DNA of 64,000 nucleotides, taken from contig NC_063169.1 of assembly GCF_023159225.1 (NCBI RefSeq), forward strand, positions 55,639,934 to 55,703,933, read 5' to 3'. The translations under genes were made by a program, and so were the position numbers. Shown one piece after another: positions 1-11,632 of this stretch (position 1 is its first letter; each line of letters opens with the position of its first letter). The stretch is from Perognathus longimembris pacificus. Taxonomy: Eukaryota > Chordata > Mammalia > Rodentia > Heteromyidae. The notes under the pieces were generated by a model that was given only the letters and a program-made list of their open reading frames with translations, was not told where the DNA came from and searched no databases.

Positions 1-534
1 AGGTAGGTGGCTCTCTGACTTTCTAATGGATATTTACATGTAGAATCTCAAGTACAACCTAGCAGTGGGATGTTGGGAGGTTGTATTATGTCTGAGAGAA
101 TGTTCCTTGAGTCAGTTGCTTCTACCTGCCCGTGATGCCCAGACTCAGGTCCACTGGGCAGCATTTGGCTTAGATGCAAGGCTGTTGCATAGCAACCCTG
201 TGCAAACATACTGATAACTGATTTTGACCCTTGCCCCAATCTTCTTTCAAGGCAGTTTCCACTTATGACACTGTATTAACACAGGGCCTGGACCTTTAGA
301 GGTACAGGTTAGGTATTAGCAATGTTTGGCTTCTTGTTAATAAATTCATGAATGGCTTATTTTTGTAAAGAGCAATCTATTTTTCCCCTTTGCTTTACCA
401 TTTCTTTTTTCCTCCTCCTCCTCAGTAGTAAAAGTAGTAGTAGTAGTATTTTATTTGGAGGGGAACAAAGAGGATCAATGAATTTGGAAAATTCTTCGGT
501 ACATTACTAATAGTTGCTGTCTTTTTCCCCTTTC
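1..534. other. Unique sequence, no gene seen
   Basis: I see no exon-like or repeat consensus here apart from a short imperfect CTC/AGT-rich stretch near 410-450. Short open frames here have no recognisable protein character. Confidence 0.5.
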
Positions 535-715
535 TTTCCTCCCTATTGGGAGATTGAACTCAGGTCCTTTCACTTGTGCTTGCACTTGTTTTTGGCTTTA
601 GTTTGGTTTTGATAGTGTCTCACAAGTTTACCTGTATTGTCTGTGGTGGCCTTACTGCCATCTCACCAATAGCTGAGATTACAAGTGTGGGCCACTCCAC
701 CCAACCCTGGTAGCT
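535..715 (-). mobile_element. Old type II (B1-like head) SINE remnant
   Basis: On the + strand it shows the reversed order typical of these elements: a 'ttgaactcaggtcctt' right-monomer B-box region, then the head with 'agctgagattacaag' and a 'gccactccaccca' end. It is heavily diverged, so it is an old copy. Confidence 0.55.
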
Positions 716-1033
716 GCTTTTTATCCAAGAGAAAATATCTTCAGTACAATTTCAAATAGACCCCAGTTACAAAGTTTGATATTTTAAAAATACCCTTTCT
801 ACAAAGATCTTCAGTTGGGTTGACTTCTCCATCTCTAACTGTATAAGTAAGTCAACTGGGAATTCCAGGACATTGGAGATTGGTTGTCCAGTTTATATTA
901 AAGGATGGGTTAGATTCCTAAGGGCATGAGAGAGATGAAGGAAAGATAGGAAGAGGGTGGAATAAATAAAGGTAAATACAACAATTTATATTATGATAAA
1001 TATTTGTTGAATGAAAGCCTGACGTGTTTTGCC

Positions 1034-1035
<2 letters not shown>

Positions 1036-1087
<52 letters not shown>
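1036..1087. repeat. (GT)n microsatellite
   Basis: Uninterrupted GT run of about 26 units. It directly abuts the tail side of the reverse-oriented SINE that follows at 1088, one of several such SINE-tail microsatellites in the window. Confidence 0.97.
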
Positions 1088-1088
<1 letters not shown>

Positions 1089-1415
1089 TGGTTTTGGGGC
1101 CTGAACTCAGGGCCTTGGTGCTTTCCCTGACAATTTTTTTTGCTCAAGGCTACTACTACTTAAGCCACAGTTCTAATGGGCTTTTTTCCCCTGGTCCTGG
1201 AGCTTGAACTCCAAGCCTGGGTGCTGTCCCTGAGCTTTTTGTTTTGTGCTTAGGGATAGTGCTACCACTTCAGTCACAGCTCCACTTGCATTTATTGTGT
1301 GGAAATCTGAGGTGAGTCTCATGGATTTTCCTGCTTGGGCTGGTGTCAAACCATGATCCTCAGACCTCAGCTTCCTGAGTAGCTAGGATTACAGGTGTGA
1401 GCAAACAACTCCTGG
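1088..1415 (-). mobile_element. SINE right monomer plus a complete type II SINE, reverse
   Basis: Two 'gaactcagggcc / gaactccaagcc' B-box-like motifs about 110 bp apart show a partial right monomer (1095-1180) followed by a fuller element. The fuller element ends in the B1-like head with 'gagtagctaggattacagg' near 1376-1395. The two lie head to tail, either as two insertions or as a trimeric transcript. Confidence 0.75.
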
Positions 1416-1417
1416 CC

Positions 1418-1560
1418 ACTTGTAGCTTTTTTGATGCTTATTTGTAGATAAAAGTCTCAAGGACTTTCTTGCCCAAGCTGGCTTTGAACCAAGATCCTCA
1501 GAGCTCAACTTCCTGGGTAGCTAGAATTATAGCTGTAACCAGTAGTGCCCAGCTAGTTTA
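1418..1560 (-). mobile_element. Additional SINE head fragment, reverse
   Basis: A second B1-like head follows the first, with 'cccaagctggctttgaacc', 'tcctgggtagctagaatta' and a terminal 'gtgcccagct'. No right monomer is visible, so it is either a separate truncated copy or a duplicated head. Confidence 0.65.
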
Positions 1561-4139
1561 GCATTTTTAATAAAAGCAATACAACCTCATCAAATAAGAA
1601 TGTGAAAATAGTTTTAAATATTTTACTTTCACAATACCCCCCCATAACTATATTCATTTTCAGTCATTATTCTTCATGCCAAAATCCATGTGTTGCAGAG
1701 TTGGAAACACAATGCAGCCGGTTTTTGTTTGTTTCCTCACCTATTTTTCTTTTGTATGTTCCCATTATTGACCTGGATCTCAAGGGAGGTGGTGACTACT
1801 TTGGAGATTTTTAAGCCTCAAAATATGCCATGTTTTTGACTTCAGCTCCTGGTTGGAACGTTGGTTCTGAGAGGGATCTGAGCTGCTCTGGGAATGGCTT
1901 TGATATGCAGGGACTAGGATGGTGAGCACCGAGCAAGGTGAATCGAGTCACATGCAGTAAGAGCTCTTGCTCTGGGAACTGCTGGAGAAATGTTTAGAGC
2001 ATAAACTTTGCTGGGGCATTTCAATTTCTTGCTTAGTAGATTTGAAAATTTGAACTGATCTGGTTAAGACAGAACTATCCTTGAGGTCCCATGTTCTGGC
2101 AGAAGGCATTGTCCGGAGCAACAGCAGAGGCAGCCGAAGATCAGGGTGGGAGACCACTATGCCACTGACCAAGAGGAGCACTGAATTCTGGGGGCTAGGG
2201 TGATGAGTGGCAAGTACTGAGCCGCTGAGGTCCTATCTAACTTTTGCAAGTATTTGGTAAAGCTTGGTTGGGTACACCTGTTCTCTACACATTTTAAGCA
2301 CAAGAACACAATTAAAATTACACTGCACTCTAGTGCATTCAATGGATAAAAGCAGCAACTCCAGCTGAGTTATGGATGAGCTGAGAGAACTTTAAGTGCT
2401 TGGCCTCTATCTCTGTAGAGCCCTGTCTCTAGCTCCTTAGCGCTATAGTCCCCGAGGTCCGTGTGGTCTTGAACCACTTGAGTTCACATAGAGCTTTTAT
2501 GAGGAAATTTGAGCTTTAATTTATGAGTGAGCCATGTTACATTTCTTTTAGTTTTCACTAATCTCTTGGTAATACTACTACTATCCCAGCAAACATCTCC
2601 CATGGCTCCTACAGTGTGCTAGGTTCTATTGCCATCACTTCATCTGTAGCAGCTCACTGGATCTTTCCTACAAATTTTGCTCTCACAGCTTAGCTTTTGG
2701 GAAAATGGAGTGTGTCTTACTTTTGAGGGTATGTCGTCCTTAGCAGCATTCTAAAATATATTGGTGAAACATAAAATAATGCAATGTTTTATAATGGAAG
2801 ACAACTTAGGTTGCATTTGTAACATTATTTCTCGATATTATTATCTTCATTGGAGGTTTTGTAACCTGCCCAATATCACCTGTCCCAGCACTCTGGGCTT
2901 TTAACTACTTTGTGTCCTACTGGCGTTTGGTCTCTGTTCTCTTCTAATCCTCTCTGTATTGCCATTGAGGGGTACGTTCTTAGCCTTGGATCCACATGCA
3001 ATTAGGACACTGGATTTCACCTTTTGGGTAGAGAACTTCCTGGAGGCAGACACTCCCTACTGGGAGTGCTATATCAACCACTGGTTCTTCCGTCACCAAC
3101 CACTGCTGAATGTATTCATTCTATTGCATTTCCAAGGGAAAGCCCATTCTACAACAGCCCTTTGAAGATAAAGATTCAGTTAGGGAAAAGTCTAGAAGGA
3201 TAAAGCATAGGCCAGAACTGATTCTGATTTTGCAAGAGTTCTTGTTAGGAGATGGTTAATCATGCCATCAAGGAAACTGAACATGGTAGAAAGAACCATT
3301 TATAGCCTAGAAACTGACAGACATTATGAATCAGGGCTTATCTGTTTGTCTGTTTATTTTATTTTTTGCCTTTGCAGAGAGCTGGTTTAGGAGCATAGGA
3401 CTAGATAGATGCTAAATGATTGGTTTCCAGCACAAAGACCTTGGTCAAAATACAATAGTAAGAGAGGATCAGGCAGAGACCAGATAAGAGATGAAAACTA
3501 AAATGTCAAAATAATCTGGATGTCAAATAATTCCATTATTAGAGCTAGATCTTGTGTGTGCACAGATCTTATTTTGTTATTTTTTTTGTATTTTACTTTA
3601 TGTGGTCATCTTAAAATATATTTAGGCAGAGAACATTGACACCTATACTATGTGCGGAGCTGTACAGAAACAACTTATCCAAGGAGAAATCACTGCTTAT
3701 TTTTCACTGTGCTCTCATGACTTGGAGGAGAAGAGGTTAGTGAACTATTTGCCAAGAGCCTTAAGTGGCCAATAGGGCTCCCAAGACCCTCTACAAGGTG
3801 TAGCCCAGGACTGATAACGATTAAATCGTAGAAGGCAGTGATAAGCACAAAGCAAGGGATCAATAAATGTGTATTATTGAATTGGGCTATTTTATATGAG
3901 TTCTTGTGCAGTCACATATCTTTCCTATGAATTATTTAGCCATTAGCCCTCCTATCCTTTGGTGATTCTGAGTCAGACCCACAAAACACAAAGCTTATGT
4001 AGAGGGAGAGGAAGTGAATAGCTCTACCTCAGCTCCCTCCTCCTGGGGAGACAGCACTGCAGGAATGGAAGTACATTGGAGAAAGGTTAAAAAGAAACCC
4101 AGAATCATCTGAGAATATATGACCAAAAGCAAAAGACTG
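1561..4139. other. Mostly unique sequence
   Basis: About 2.6 kb without a recognisable SINE. Short reverse frames at 1948-2342 and a forward frame at 2959-3165 show no family signature and no paired splice sites. A MIR-like tail ('ttatcttcat...gtaacctgcccaatatcacc') may lie at 2820-2930. The stretch at 3845-3885 resembles the end of an L2-type element ('atcaataaatgtgtattattgaat'). Both are weak. Confidence 0.45.
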
Positions 4140-4615
4140 TGGCTGGGTGCTGGTGGCTCTCACCTACGATCGTAGTTACTCAGTAGCCTAAGATCTGAAG
4201 ACCCCAGTTCAAAGTCAGTCTGGGCAGGAAAGTCCATGAGACTCTTTTTTTTTTTTTTTGCCAGTCCTGGGGCTTGGACTCAGGGCCTGAGCACTGTCCC
4301 TGGCTTCTTTGTGCTCAAGGCTAGCACTCTGCCACTTGAGCCATAGCACCACTTCTGGCCATTTTCTGTATATGTGGTGCTGGGGAATTGAACCCTCGGC
4401 TTCATGTATACTGAGATAAGTGCTCTTGCCACTAGGCCATATTCCCAGCCCCTCCAGGAGACTCTTATCTCCAACGATCTACCAAAAAGTCATTAACGGA
4501 GCTGTGGCTAAAGTGGTCGGGCCCTAGCCTTGAGCACAAAAGCTCAAGGACAGGGCTCAAGCCCCAATTGCAAGCCCTACCACTGGCACAAAAACAAAAA
4601 GAAAAAAACAAAACA
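4140..4615 (+). mobile_element. Type II SINE split by a later insertion
   Basis: The B1-like head (4140-4246, starting 'ggctgggtgctggtggctc') is interrupted and resumes at 4453 with 'gagactcttatctcc'. It continues through the right monomer ('gagctgtggct...', 'gggctcaagcccca') to an A-rich tail near 4585-4615. The interruption is the type I SINE described next, so this host element is the older of the two. Confidence 0.85.
4247..4452 (-). mobile_element. Type I (ID-like + right monomer) SINE, nested
   Basis: Reverse-oriented dimer with a T-run tail at 4246-4259, a right monomer with 'ccacttgagccatagc' (reverse A box), and an ID-like left monomer ending 'attcccagcccc'. It is flanked by a 14-nt target-site duplication with one mismatch: tccatgagactctt (4233-4246) and tccaggagactctt (4453-4466). 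This shows retroposition into the older SINE. Confidence 0.92.
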
Positions 4616-5825
4616 AGACTGTGGAGCTTGAAAGGAGATTCTTGGGCCCAAGAAAGACAAGGGAGCAGAGCACTCTGATCATTTTTGAGCCACAGAGGGA
4701 CTTGGATGGGGAGAAGCAGAGAAGCAAGAATGACCCCAAGGCTGTGTGGATGTCTGGGTAGGAACTGTGGCTGCTTTACAAACAGCCTGTATGTTTTCCA
4801 TTTCTCAACTGGACTCCTTAAGGAAAATACACCCTTGTGGTTCTCTATATTTTTGAGATGCCAAGAATTCAGCTAAAGAAAGGCATCTTCTTTGAGTTTA
4901 GGATATGGATTACAGTGAGAAAGCTTTTGACCCATTCAGAAGGCAGCTTCATCAGGGTGTGATGTGAAGGCTGGACTCCAACTTCTAGAATGGTTTTCCC
5001 TGATATTTGCCTCCACTCATAGAAAAGGGCTGCTCACAATTTATTAACAAATCTGACCCTCATTAATATTTCTTGAACTAGCAGAGAAATTCTAGTTGAT
5101 TGAAAATAATGATCAACCTCTCTAGATGATTAAACAGCATTTTTGAGCTTTGATTTCTGTCATCATTTTGATTGAATTATGTGGGGGTGGACAAGGACTG
5201 TGTGTTAAGAAGGAATATCTTGAAAGTAATAATAACTACTGATGAAAAGAGTTGCATATCATTCAATACCATAGGAAAACATTACAGGAAAATCAAGAAA
5301 CCTGATAGAACAGCAAAAGAGTAAAATTGGGACCCACCACCCCCAAATAAACTATGAAAGACAGACTACATCAGAGATAAAGTTGAATGGAACCTAGTGC
5401 TAAACACATAGAAAAAATAGTCATGACATTCCAAGCATAGCATTAGTGGATTGAAAATTCTGGGCAGCGTCAACAAACAAGCAGTGTAATTAATCTGGAA
5501 CAGAAAGAATACCACAGATGTTTAAAATTACTTTTTTTCTACTGAGTCAGTCTCCTGCACATTGGCAAATTGAAGGTTGTAGATTAATAGCCCCTGAGAT
5601 TCATGCCCAACAGGCTCAGCTCCAGGATTAGGTTTGTACTCCATGACATCCTTTCAGATTCAGAGCATTTTCCCTAATCAAAATATAAGAAAAATTAAAG
5701 CCTACACCTGCCTTGTCTCACATTGGTTCTCGCAAGTGTACTCTGGTAAGGATTCACTCAACAGGAAAAACAAAAGTTGCCACCACAAACTGTACGGTGT
5801 CTTGCAGAAGTGGTGCAGGTTGCTG
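4616..5825. other. Unique sequence, no gene seen
   Basis: About 1.2 kb with no SINE and no clear exon. Sequence near 5230-5420 is A-rich and could be a worn LINE fragment, but I cannot match it to a family. Confidence 0.4.
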
Positions 5826-6049
5826 TTTCCTTTCTTTTCTTTTTTTTGTTGGTTCCCAGAGCTTTTTCTGCCCATGGCTAGCTCTCTACCTCTTGGAGTC
5901 ACAGCACCACTTCTGGTTATTTGGCGGTTAATTGGAGATGAGAGTCTCAAAGGACTTTCCTGCCTGGACTGGCTTTGAACTGTGCTCCTCAGACCTCAGC
6001 CTCTCGAGTAGCTAGGAATACAGGCATTAGCCACTGGCACACTTAGCTT
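5826..6049 (-). mobile_element. Type II SINE, reverse
   Basis: Right-monomer remnant ('gcccatggctagctctctacc', 'cttggagtcacagcaccac') followed by the B1-like head, with 'actggctttgaactgtgctcctcag', 'gtagctaggaatacagg' and a 'gccactggcac' end. A 110-codon forward frame crossing it is a by-product. Confidence 0.8.
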
Positions 6050-6059
6050 CCTCTCTCTT

Positions 6060-6102
<43 letters not shown>
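6050..6102. repeat. (CT)n microsatellite
   Basis: Near-pure CT run with a few CTTT interruptions, at the head side of the preceding SINE. Confidence 0.95.
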
Positions 6103-7914
6103 GCTAATATCACTTTGGTGCAGCCTCATTCATAACATAGTCATGGGAACTTGCTTACTTGCTTCCACCTGGCTCATTGGAATTCTAGTGTTGCTGCTTG
6201 TCCCCGTCTGGATGAGCTCAACCAACTTTAAATACTACAGACTTTTGATTATGCAAACATGGAAGTTCTTGACACTCTGCAGACTTTCCTATTGCACAAC
6301 CTCAAGGAGTAGGCAAATGTTTTCATGGAGAGGTAAACTAAGTCAACCACGCTGTGCTGTTTGGATGGTGCTTTTATGTCTCATTTCAGGGTACCTGCAG
6401 AACAAACACTAGGATTTGGGCCAGTTTTAAATTCTGGAGGTTTGTTAGAACAATGCCTTGTGTCGTGATTCCCCGCCCCCCTGCCTTGCCCTGCCCTCTC
6501 TTCCTTCCTTCTTTCTCTTTCCCCTCTCTCTTTTCTTAACTTACAGTGCTTATCAAATACAAACTTCTTTTATGGAACAAAAGCAGGGTGGTCCAAATGT
6601 CTGTGTAGAGGAAGGTCCTGTCCCATACCTGGAGGGTTTTCCTGATGAAGATTGCAGGCCAGAGGAACTCCACATATACCTTGGGCACGGATAAGGATAA
6701 TTCTAGAATGTTCCCAGAAGTGTACTGAGCAGCAGAATCACAGAGGCTCTTTGCAGATCCTAACATGGTAAGCTTATCTGGTACCTTTGGTCTGAAGCAC
6801 TGAATCTCACAGGGATTTAAACAGTCAGCTAGAGTCCTGAAAACACCAAAGTCAGGTATAATTTTACCAAACTGTTACTGCTGAGATAAGGCCGTACATT
6901 CCTTTGCTATCTAGTGTGACCAGAATAAAATCCTTAGTTCTATGAAATAAGGGCTAGCACAATAAAATACCTTGAGAAAAGATGCAAATTATACTACAAA
7001 CCTCTGAACTAAAGCTCTATACTAAAAGGGTTTTCATCTTTGAAAATTATAGTCACAATTTAAATGATTCTTTTCATAACTTAGAAATAGAGTTTTTGTC
7101 CCTATTTGCTTTAAGGATGTAAAACTCTTCTGGTACACACAGTTGTATACACAAAGAGATCCTAAGAAATCATCAGTCCGCTTGGCAGCCTTTCAAGCCA
7201 AGTATTAAAGTCATTTCTCAGAATCTCTGGCCTACAGTAACTACGTTCGGCTGTTACCTATAAACTTGCACTGTCACTTCCCTTAGTAATCCCCCTGGCT
7301 CTTTACCTAGTCACTGCATTAAAAGAACATTAATGATTATCTCTAAAAAACAAACAAACAAACAAAAAAACACCCACTTAGGTTATGTTTATGAAGCACA
7401 AGAAATGTTTCAGGAAAAAATTAACTATCACACTGGACTAGGCATTACTTTCTTCCTGCAAGCACCAGTTTTCTCCATAGGACATTTCACTGAAGTGTTT
7501 ATGTCAAGCCAAAAGACTCAAGTCTAGTTAATGGGTGTTTCCCCCATAAAAGCCCCTGATTGGATAAGAACTGGCCGCACCCAGGGTGTCCTTAAAAGGT
7601 CTTATCTTTTAGCTCCTTTTCTACCTTCTTTTAGACAAAAGAAGGAAATCAAACCAAAATTGGTGCTGACAATATGGTTAGCAAGATAGGGAGGGCATCA
7701 ATGTTGAGCAAGAGACACACATTCCCAGAAGACGATGGACATGCTAGGGAGAGGATTGTTAAATTTCAAATATTTAGAGGGGGAAGGACTAATCTAATTA
7801 TTCTTATCAGGGAGCTGAGAACCACACACAGCAAAGTGACTTAGCACTTTTTCTAAAAACTCTTGATCTGTGGCCAAAGAGCTCACTGGAACATTCCAAA
7901 GTAGACCTCTCTCT
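6103..7914. other. Unique sequence, no gene seen
   Basis: About 1.8 kb without a recognised repeat, apart from a C/T-rich patch at 6466-6535 and an AAAC-type run at 7346-7372. Forward frames at 6143-6412 and 6458-6694 lack flanking splice consensus pairs and recognisable motifs. Confidence 0.4.
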
Positions 7915-8030
7915 TGCTCTCTCTTTCCCTCCCTCCCTTCCTTTCTCCTTCCCTCCCTCTCTCCCCTCCTTCCTTCCTTTCTCTCCTCTCTTTCTTTTTT
8001 CTTTCCTTCATTCCTTTTTTTCTTTCTACT
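7915..8030. repeat. Polypyrimidine (CCTT/CT) tract
   Basis: About 115 bases of nearly pure C/T on the + strand. Open frames across it on both strands (low-complexity Ser/Leu/Pro or Lys/Glu/Arg) are artefacts. Confidence 0.9.
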
Positions 8031-8040
8031 TTTCTTATTA

Positions 8041-8165
8041 TCCTTAAGTACTTGCACAAGGGGGTTTGAACTCAACATGTCAGTTTGTGAGTAAATGCAT
8101 TTTGATTAGTATCACCTCTTTCATCATTCTCCCTCTTCTCTCCTTAGATTTTTTTCCTGATAGTC
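8041..8165. repeat. Dispersed repeat, copy A
   Basis: Shares an ordered series of words with 9755-9880: an 'agtacttgcacaaggggg' start, 'gaactcaaca', 'cagtttgtgagt', 'ttgattagtatca' and 'tttcatcattctcccc'. The repeat lies next to C/T-rich sequence in both places, as L1 3'-UTR pieces often do. The family is uncertain. Confidence 0.55.
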
Positions 8166-8439
8166 CAGAAAAAAAAAATCCAATATTCTCTTTTATTAAA
8201 AAATACTACCATTCATATGATCTGGTAATCTTTTCCAATATGTTTTTCCCCCAGATGCCTCATGCTGGCTTGTTCAGGATGGATGTACTTTTCTGGCAAA
8301 CTACTTTAGGTAGGCAGATACTCCAAGAAAGAACCTGACTAAAGGAGAATATGTCTCCATAAGCCAAGGGAGTTGCCCACGCAGGCATTTGTATTGTAAT
8401 GATTATGCTATTTGTGTATAATTAAAAATTCTTTTCTTT

Positions 8440-8660
8440 TTTTGTGCTAGTCCTGGGGCTTGAACTCAGGACCTGGGTGTTGTCCCTGAACCTTTGTACT
8501 CTAGGCTAGTGTTCTTGAGCCACAGCCCCACTTCCAGCTTTTTTGGTGGTTAATTGGAGATAAGAGCCTTATGGGCTTTCCTGCTGTGGCTGGCTTTGAA
8601 CCATGATCCTCAGATCTCAGCCTGCTGATTATAGATATCAGCCATCAGCACCCCGCTATT
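8440..8660 (-). mobile_element. Type II SINE, reverse
   Basis: Complete order: 'gctagtcctggggcttgaactcagg' (written here in overlapping pieces: ctagtcctgggg, cttgaactcagg), 'cttgagccacagccccac', 'taattggagataagagcc', 'ctggctttgaaccatgatcc', ending 'gccatcagcacc'. Confidence 0.88.
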
Positions 8661-9179
8661 ACTAAGAATTCTTTAGCACCCAAGGATCAGAATTCTAACA
8701 GGACCACATGGTGAGTTCACCATGTTTGTGTTGTCTGAGAGCCAGAAAGCTGTGTTTCTTTGTCTTTTCTGACCACACTTTGTTTTTATTTTAAGCTGGC
8801 TGGACTTGCCTCTTGCTGTTTCAACAAGTTCACATGATTACCCTTACCCTCTTCTCTTTTTATTTTTTTAATTTATTTTGTATTTGTTTCTTTTTTTAAT
8901 CTCGCATTTTTTAGTCGTGAATGTTTGCTCTTTTCCAACTTTCTGTCCCATTTCCATACCTGTATGCTAGTCTCTAATCCCATCTAAGCAATGTATTGCG
9001 TTTGTTTTCCTTTTTTCATTTTTTTCCTCTGTATTTTTTGGGTATGATTTGGAAAGTTTATCACCATACCCTCCCCTTTTTCTTTTTACAAAATATGAAT
9101 TTTGCTTATGTGGACATTTAAAAAAGGAACACCTTTGAGTTTATATGAGACTGTTTCTTTCACTTTTTTTTTTTTTCCT

Positions 9180-9690
9180 CTCAGTAAACTTCTTGAAAGA
9201 GGTCTATACTTAGTGTCTTCACATCTCATTAATTCCTCAACCCATTACAGTCTGGCTTCCACCAGCACCACTCAATTAGAAATACTCTTCCTCTAGCATC
9301 CTCCCAAATTGGCCTGCTCAATGGTCCCACTTTCCCTCGTCAGCCTACTTGACATTTATGCAACATTTGACACGGTCGACCAGCTTCTCCTCATTGAAAC
9401 TCTTTCCTTTCTCAGCCTCTTTTATTTCACTGGCTCCTGCTGCTCTATACTTTCTTCTCAGGCTTCCTTTGCTGGTTCCTCCGGCCCTTTGATGTTGTTT
9501 TTCTGGGGGATCTATTTATGGCCTGCTCACATTGCACATGCTTGCTCTACTCTGATTTCTTCAGTCTTCCCCTCTTCCCTGATAAACTTCTTCGACTCAT
9601 GACTTCTTAGCTGAACTCTAGTTCTTATTTCCTGCAACATTTCAGATATTGCCACTCACTTGTTTTTGGAACAGGCTGTCGGATGAATAA
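9180..9690 (+). mobile_element. L2 LINE fragment with decayed reverse transcriptase
   Basis: The sequence follows the L2 consensus as I know it: 'cttgaaagagg', then 'cagtctggcttcc', then a segment whose forward translation (from 9309) retains the order DIYATFDTVDQLLLIETL. This corresponds to the conserved reverse-transcriptase block usually seen as 'FDTVDH' in L2. It is followed by an FAGSS-type stretch. The catalytic YXDD region is not reached and no intact frame survives. It is an ancient, inactive copy, and the 97-codon frame at 9309-9602 is only its relic. Confidence 0.85.
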
Positions 9691-9749
9691 TATTTGAGAT
9701 CATTAGCAGCTTTCCTATGCATTGCCCATGCTGATTTCTTTCCTGTTTT

Positions 9750-10000
9750 CTTGAAGTAGTTGTACAAGGGGTTTCAATTCAACCTAACAGTTTGTGGGTT
9801 CTTTGTATCTTGATCAATATCATTCACTGTTTTCATCTTTCTCCCCTATCTCTCCCAATCTCACCCTTCCCTTCAATTTACCTAGTTTCATCTTCACATA
9901 TGTACATCAAATATTATGGCTTCATTTCTGGGTTTGCTCAGCCCTTTCCTTCCCCATTCTGGCTTCTAGGATGTCTGCTAATTACTCAAGAGCTGGGTTT
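9750..10000. repeat. Dispersed repeat, copy B
   Basis: Longer relative of 8041-8165. 'gtagttgtacaaggggtttc', 'caattcaacctaacag', 'tttgtgggttc' and 'cttgatcaatatcattcac' occur in the same order, followed by a C/T-rich stretch. It is probably LINE-derived. The family was not determined. Confidence 0.55.
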
Positions 10001-10329
10001 TTGTTGTTGTTTGTTTGTTTTTCTGCTGTGAATTCCCTGTCACCTTTAGGAAGAGTTTATTTTTATTTCTGTTCTATTTTGATCTCTATCAAAATGATGA
10101 TATTAATGCCATTTGTACATGCCAGTGGGTGATTTAAGTCCTTCACATGGAGTATCTATTTAGCCTGCATAGTAGCCTCTGGCTTTCAGGGGTTCTTATC
10201 ATCTACTGGTTTGGGAGGAAGAATTGAAGCCTCCACATAATAACTTGCTCAATGTCCTATTATACAGTTTAAAATCCAGGCAATCTGTGTCCAGAGTCCA
10301 AGCAATGAGTCATAGTATGCTGCCTTCCC

Positions 10330-10570
10330 AGATAATAGTAGCTAACTTTGCACTGACTGCTTACTTACTTGGTGTGTGGATTATCAGTGTTATTTCATTT
10401 AGCCCATCTCTTCCCCCTCCCCCCCCAAAAAAACCTGTTAGGAAATAGTATAATTATAATATCAATTTTATGAATGAGAAAAGTGAGGCATGAATAGGTT
10501 AAGTACCTTGCTCAAAACTGCACAGCCCACAAACTTGCCAGCTTGGAATGCACTTTGTGTTATTCATCTC
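10330..10570 (+). mobile_element. MIR SINE
   Basis: Old mammalian MIR signature in order: 'atcaattttatgaatgagaa', 'gtgaggcatgaataggttaa', 'gtaccttgctcaaaactgca'. The start near 10330 is approximate. Confidence 0.75.
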
Positions 10571-11114
10571 TATTATAGAGAGTCCCAAATTGCTCTATAA
10601 TTAACTACTTAGGTGCTTTCATCTTTGGCTCTTCTGTCGGCAACTTGAAGGCCCTGATGATGTCATGTTCAACTCTTCAATCCCTTTTATCTAGTCACAA
10701 AATGCAAGTTCAATACTTGTAGAGAGAGAAGGCTGATATACATTTAGGCTATTGTTGTCTTCGGGTCAATTTCCTAGGGCAACTGATATGAGCCTGCTCT
10801 ATTTTCCATAGCAAATCAGTTTTGTAAGTAGTATTGTGAAGCCCACTATGTAAAATATTGTCTCCCCAAATTCTCTTTTTTTGTATAAAAATAGTTTCAG
10901 TTCCCAAAGGTAAAATAACTTGGCCCTGATCGTCTGCTTCTCTCTCCCTTTAGCAATTTTTAGCTGTTGGGTCCAGATGGAAGGTTTACTTGAGGAGACC
11001 CTTAATCTAGTCAGAGACAAATAGCACATTTCATAAAATATAAGCCTGCCGCAAACTGAAATCACAACATGGTTTGAAGGGAGACTATATTTACCCATTT
11101 CAAGTACTTGTTGT

Positions 11115-11262
11115 AGCTGTGTTGCACCTTTCCCTCACCTCCCTCTGCCCTTCTTCCTCTTCTTCCCCAACCTTCCTTCCTCCCCCCCCTTTTCCTCTCC
11201 CTCCTTCCCACCCTTCCTCCCTTCCTCCTTCCCGTTCCTTCCATTCCTGCCTTCTTTCCATA
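11115..11262. repeat. C/T-rich tract
   Basis: About 150 bases dominated by CCTTCC and CCCTCC on the + strand. It yields spurious low-complexity frames on both strands. Confidence 0.85.
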
Positions 11263-11387
11263 ATAACTAGGTTTCACTATGTAACTGATGTTGTTACCTA
11301 AAATCTAATTTTTTCTAAAATTTTAATCTATATCGCCACTGTGTCTCTGCTACATTGAATTTATGTTTTTAAATGATATAACACATT

Positions 11388-11632
11388 GTTGCCGGGTGCT
11401 AGTGGCTCATGTCTGTAATCATAGCTACTCAGGAGGTCTGAGGATTGTAGTTCAAAGCCAGAAAAGCCCATGGCACTCTTATCTCCAACAACCTACTCAG
11501 AAAAAGCTGGAAGTGGAGCTATGGCACCACTGGTACAGCGCTAACCTTGAGCAAAAAGAAGCTCAGGGATAGCACCAAGGCCTGGAGTTCAAGCTCCAGG
11601 AATGGCACATGCCACACAAAATAACTCCATGT
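11388..11632 (+). mobile_element. Type II SINE, forward
   Basis: Starts 'gccgggtgctagtggctca', continues with 'tctgtaatcatagctactca', the linker 'actcttatctccaacaacc' and the right monomer ('gagctatggcaccactgg', 'cctggagttcaagctcca'). It ends in a weak A-rich tail. This is one of the clearest complete forward copies for reading the module order. Confidence 0.88.

Noticed and set aside
1004..1207. Open frame with (CV)n repeats
   Set aside because: It is the translation of the GT array plus a SINE. The same applies to frames at 37140-37379, 57593-57775, 30797-31018, 32480-32844 and 60825-61085.
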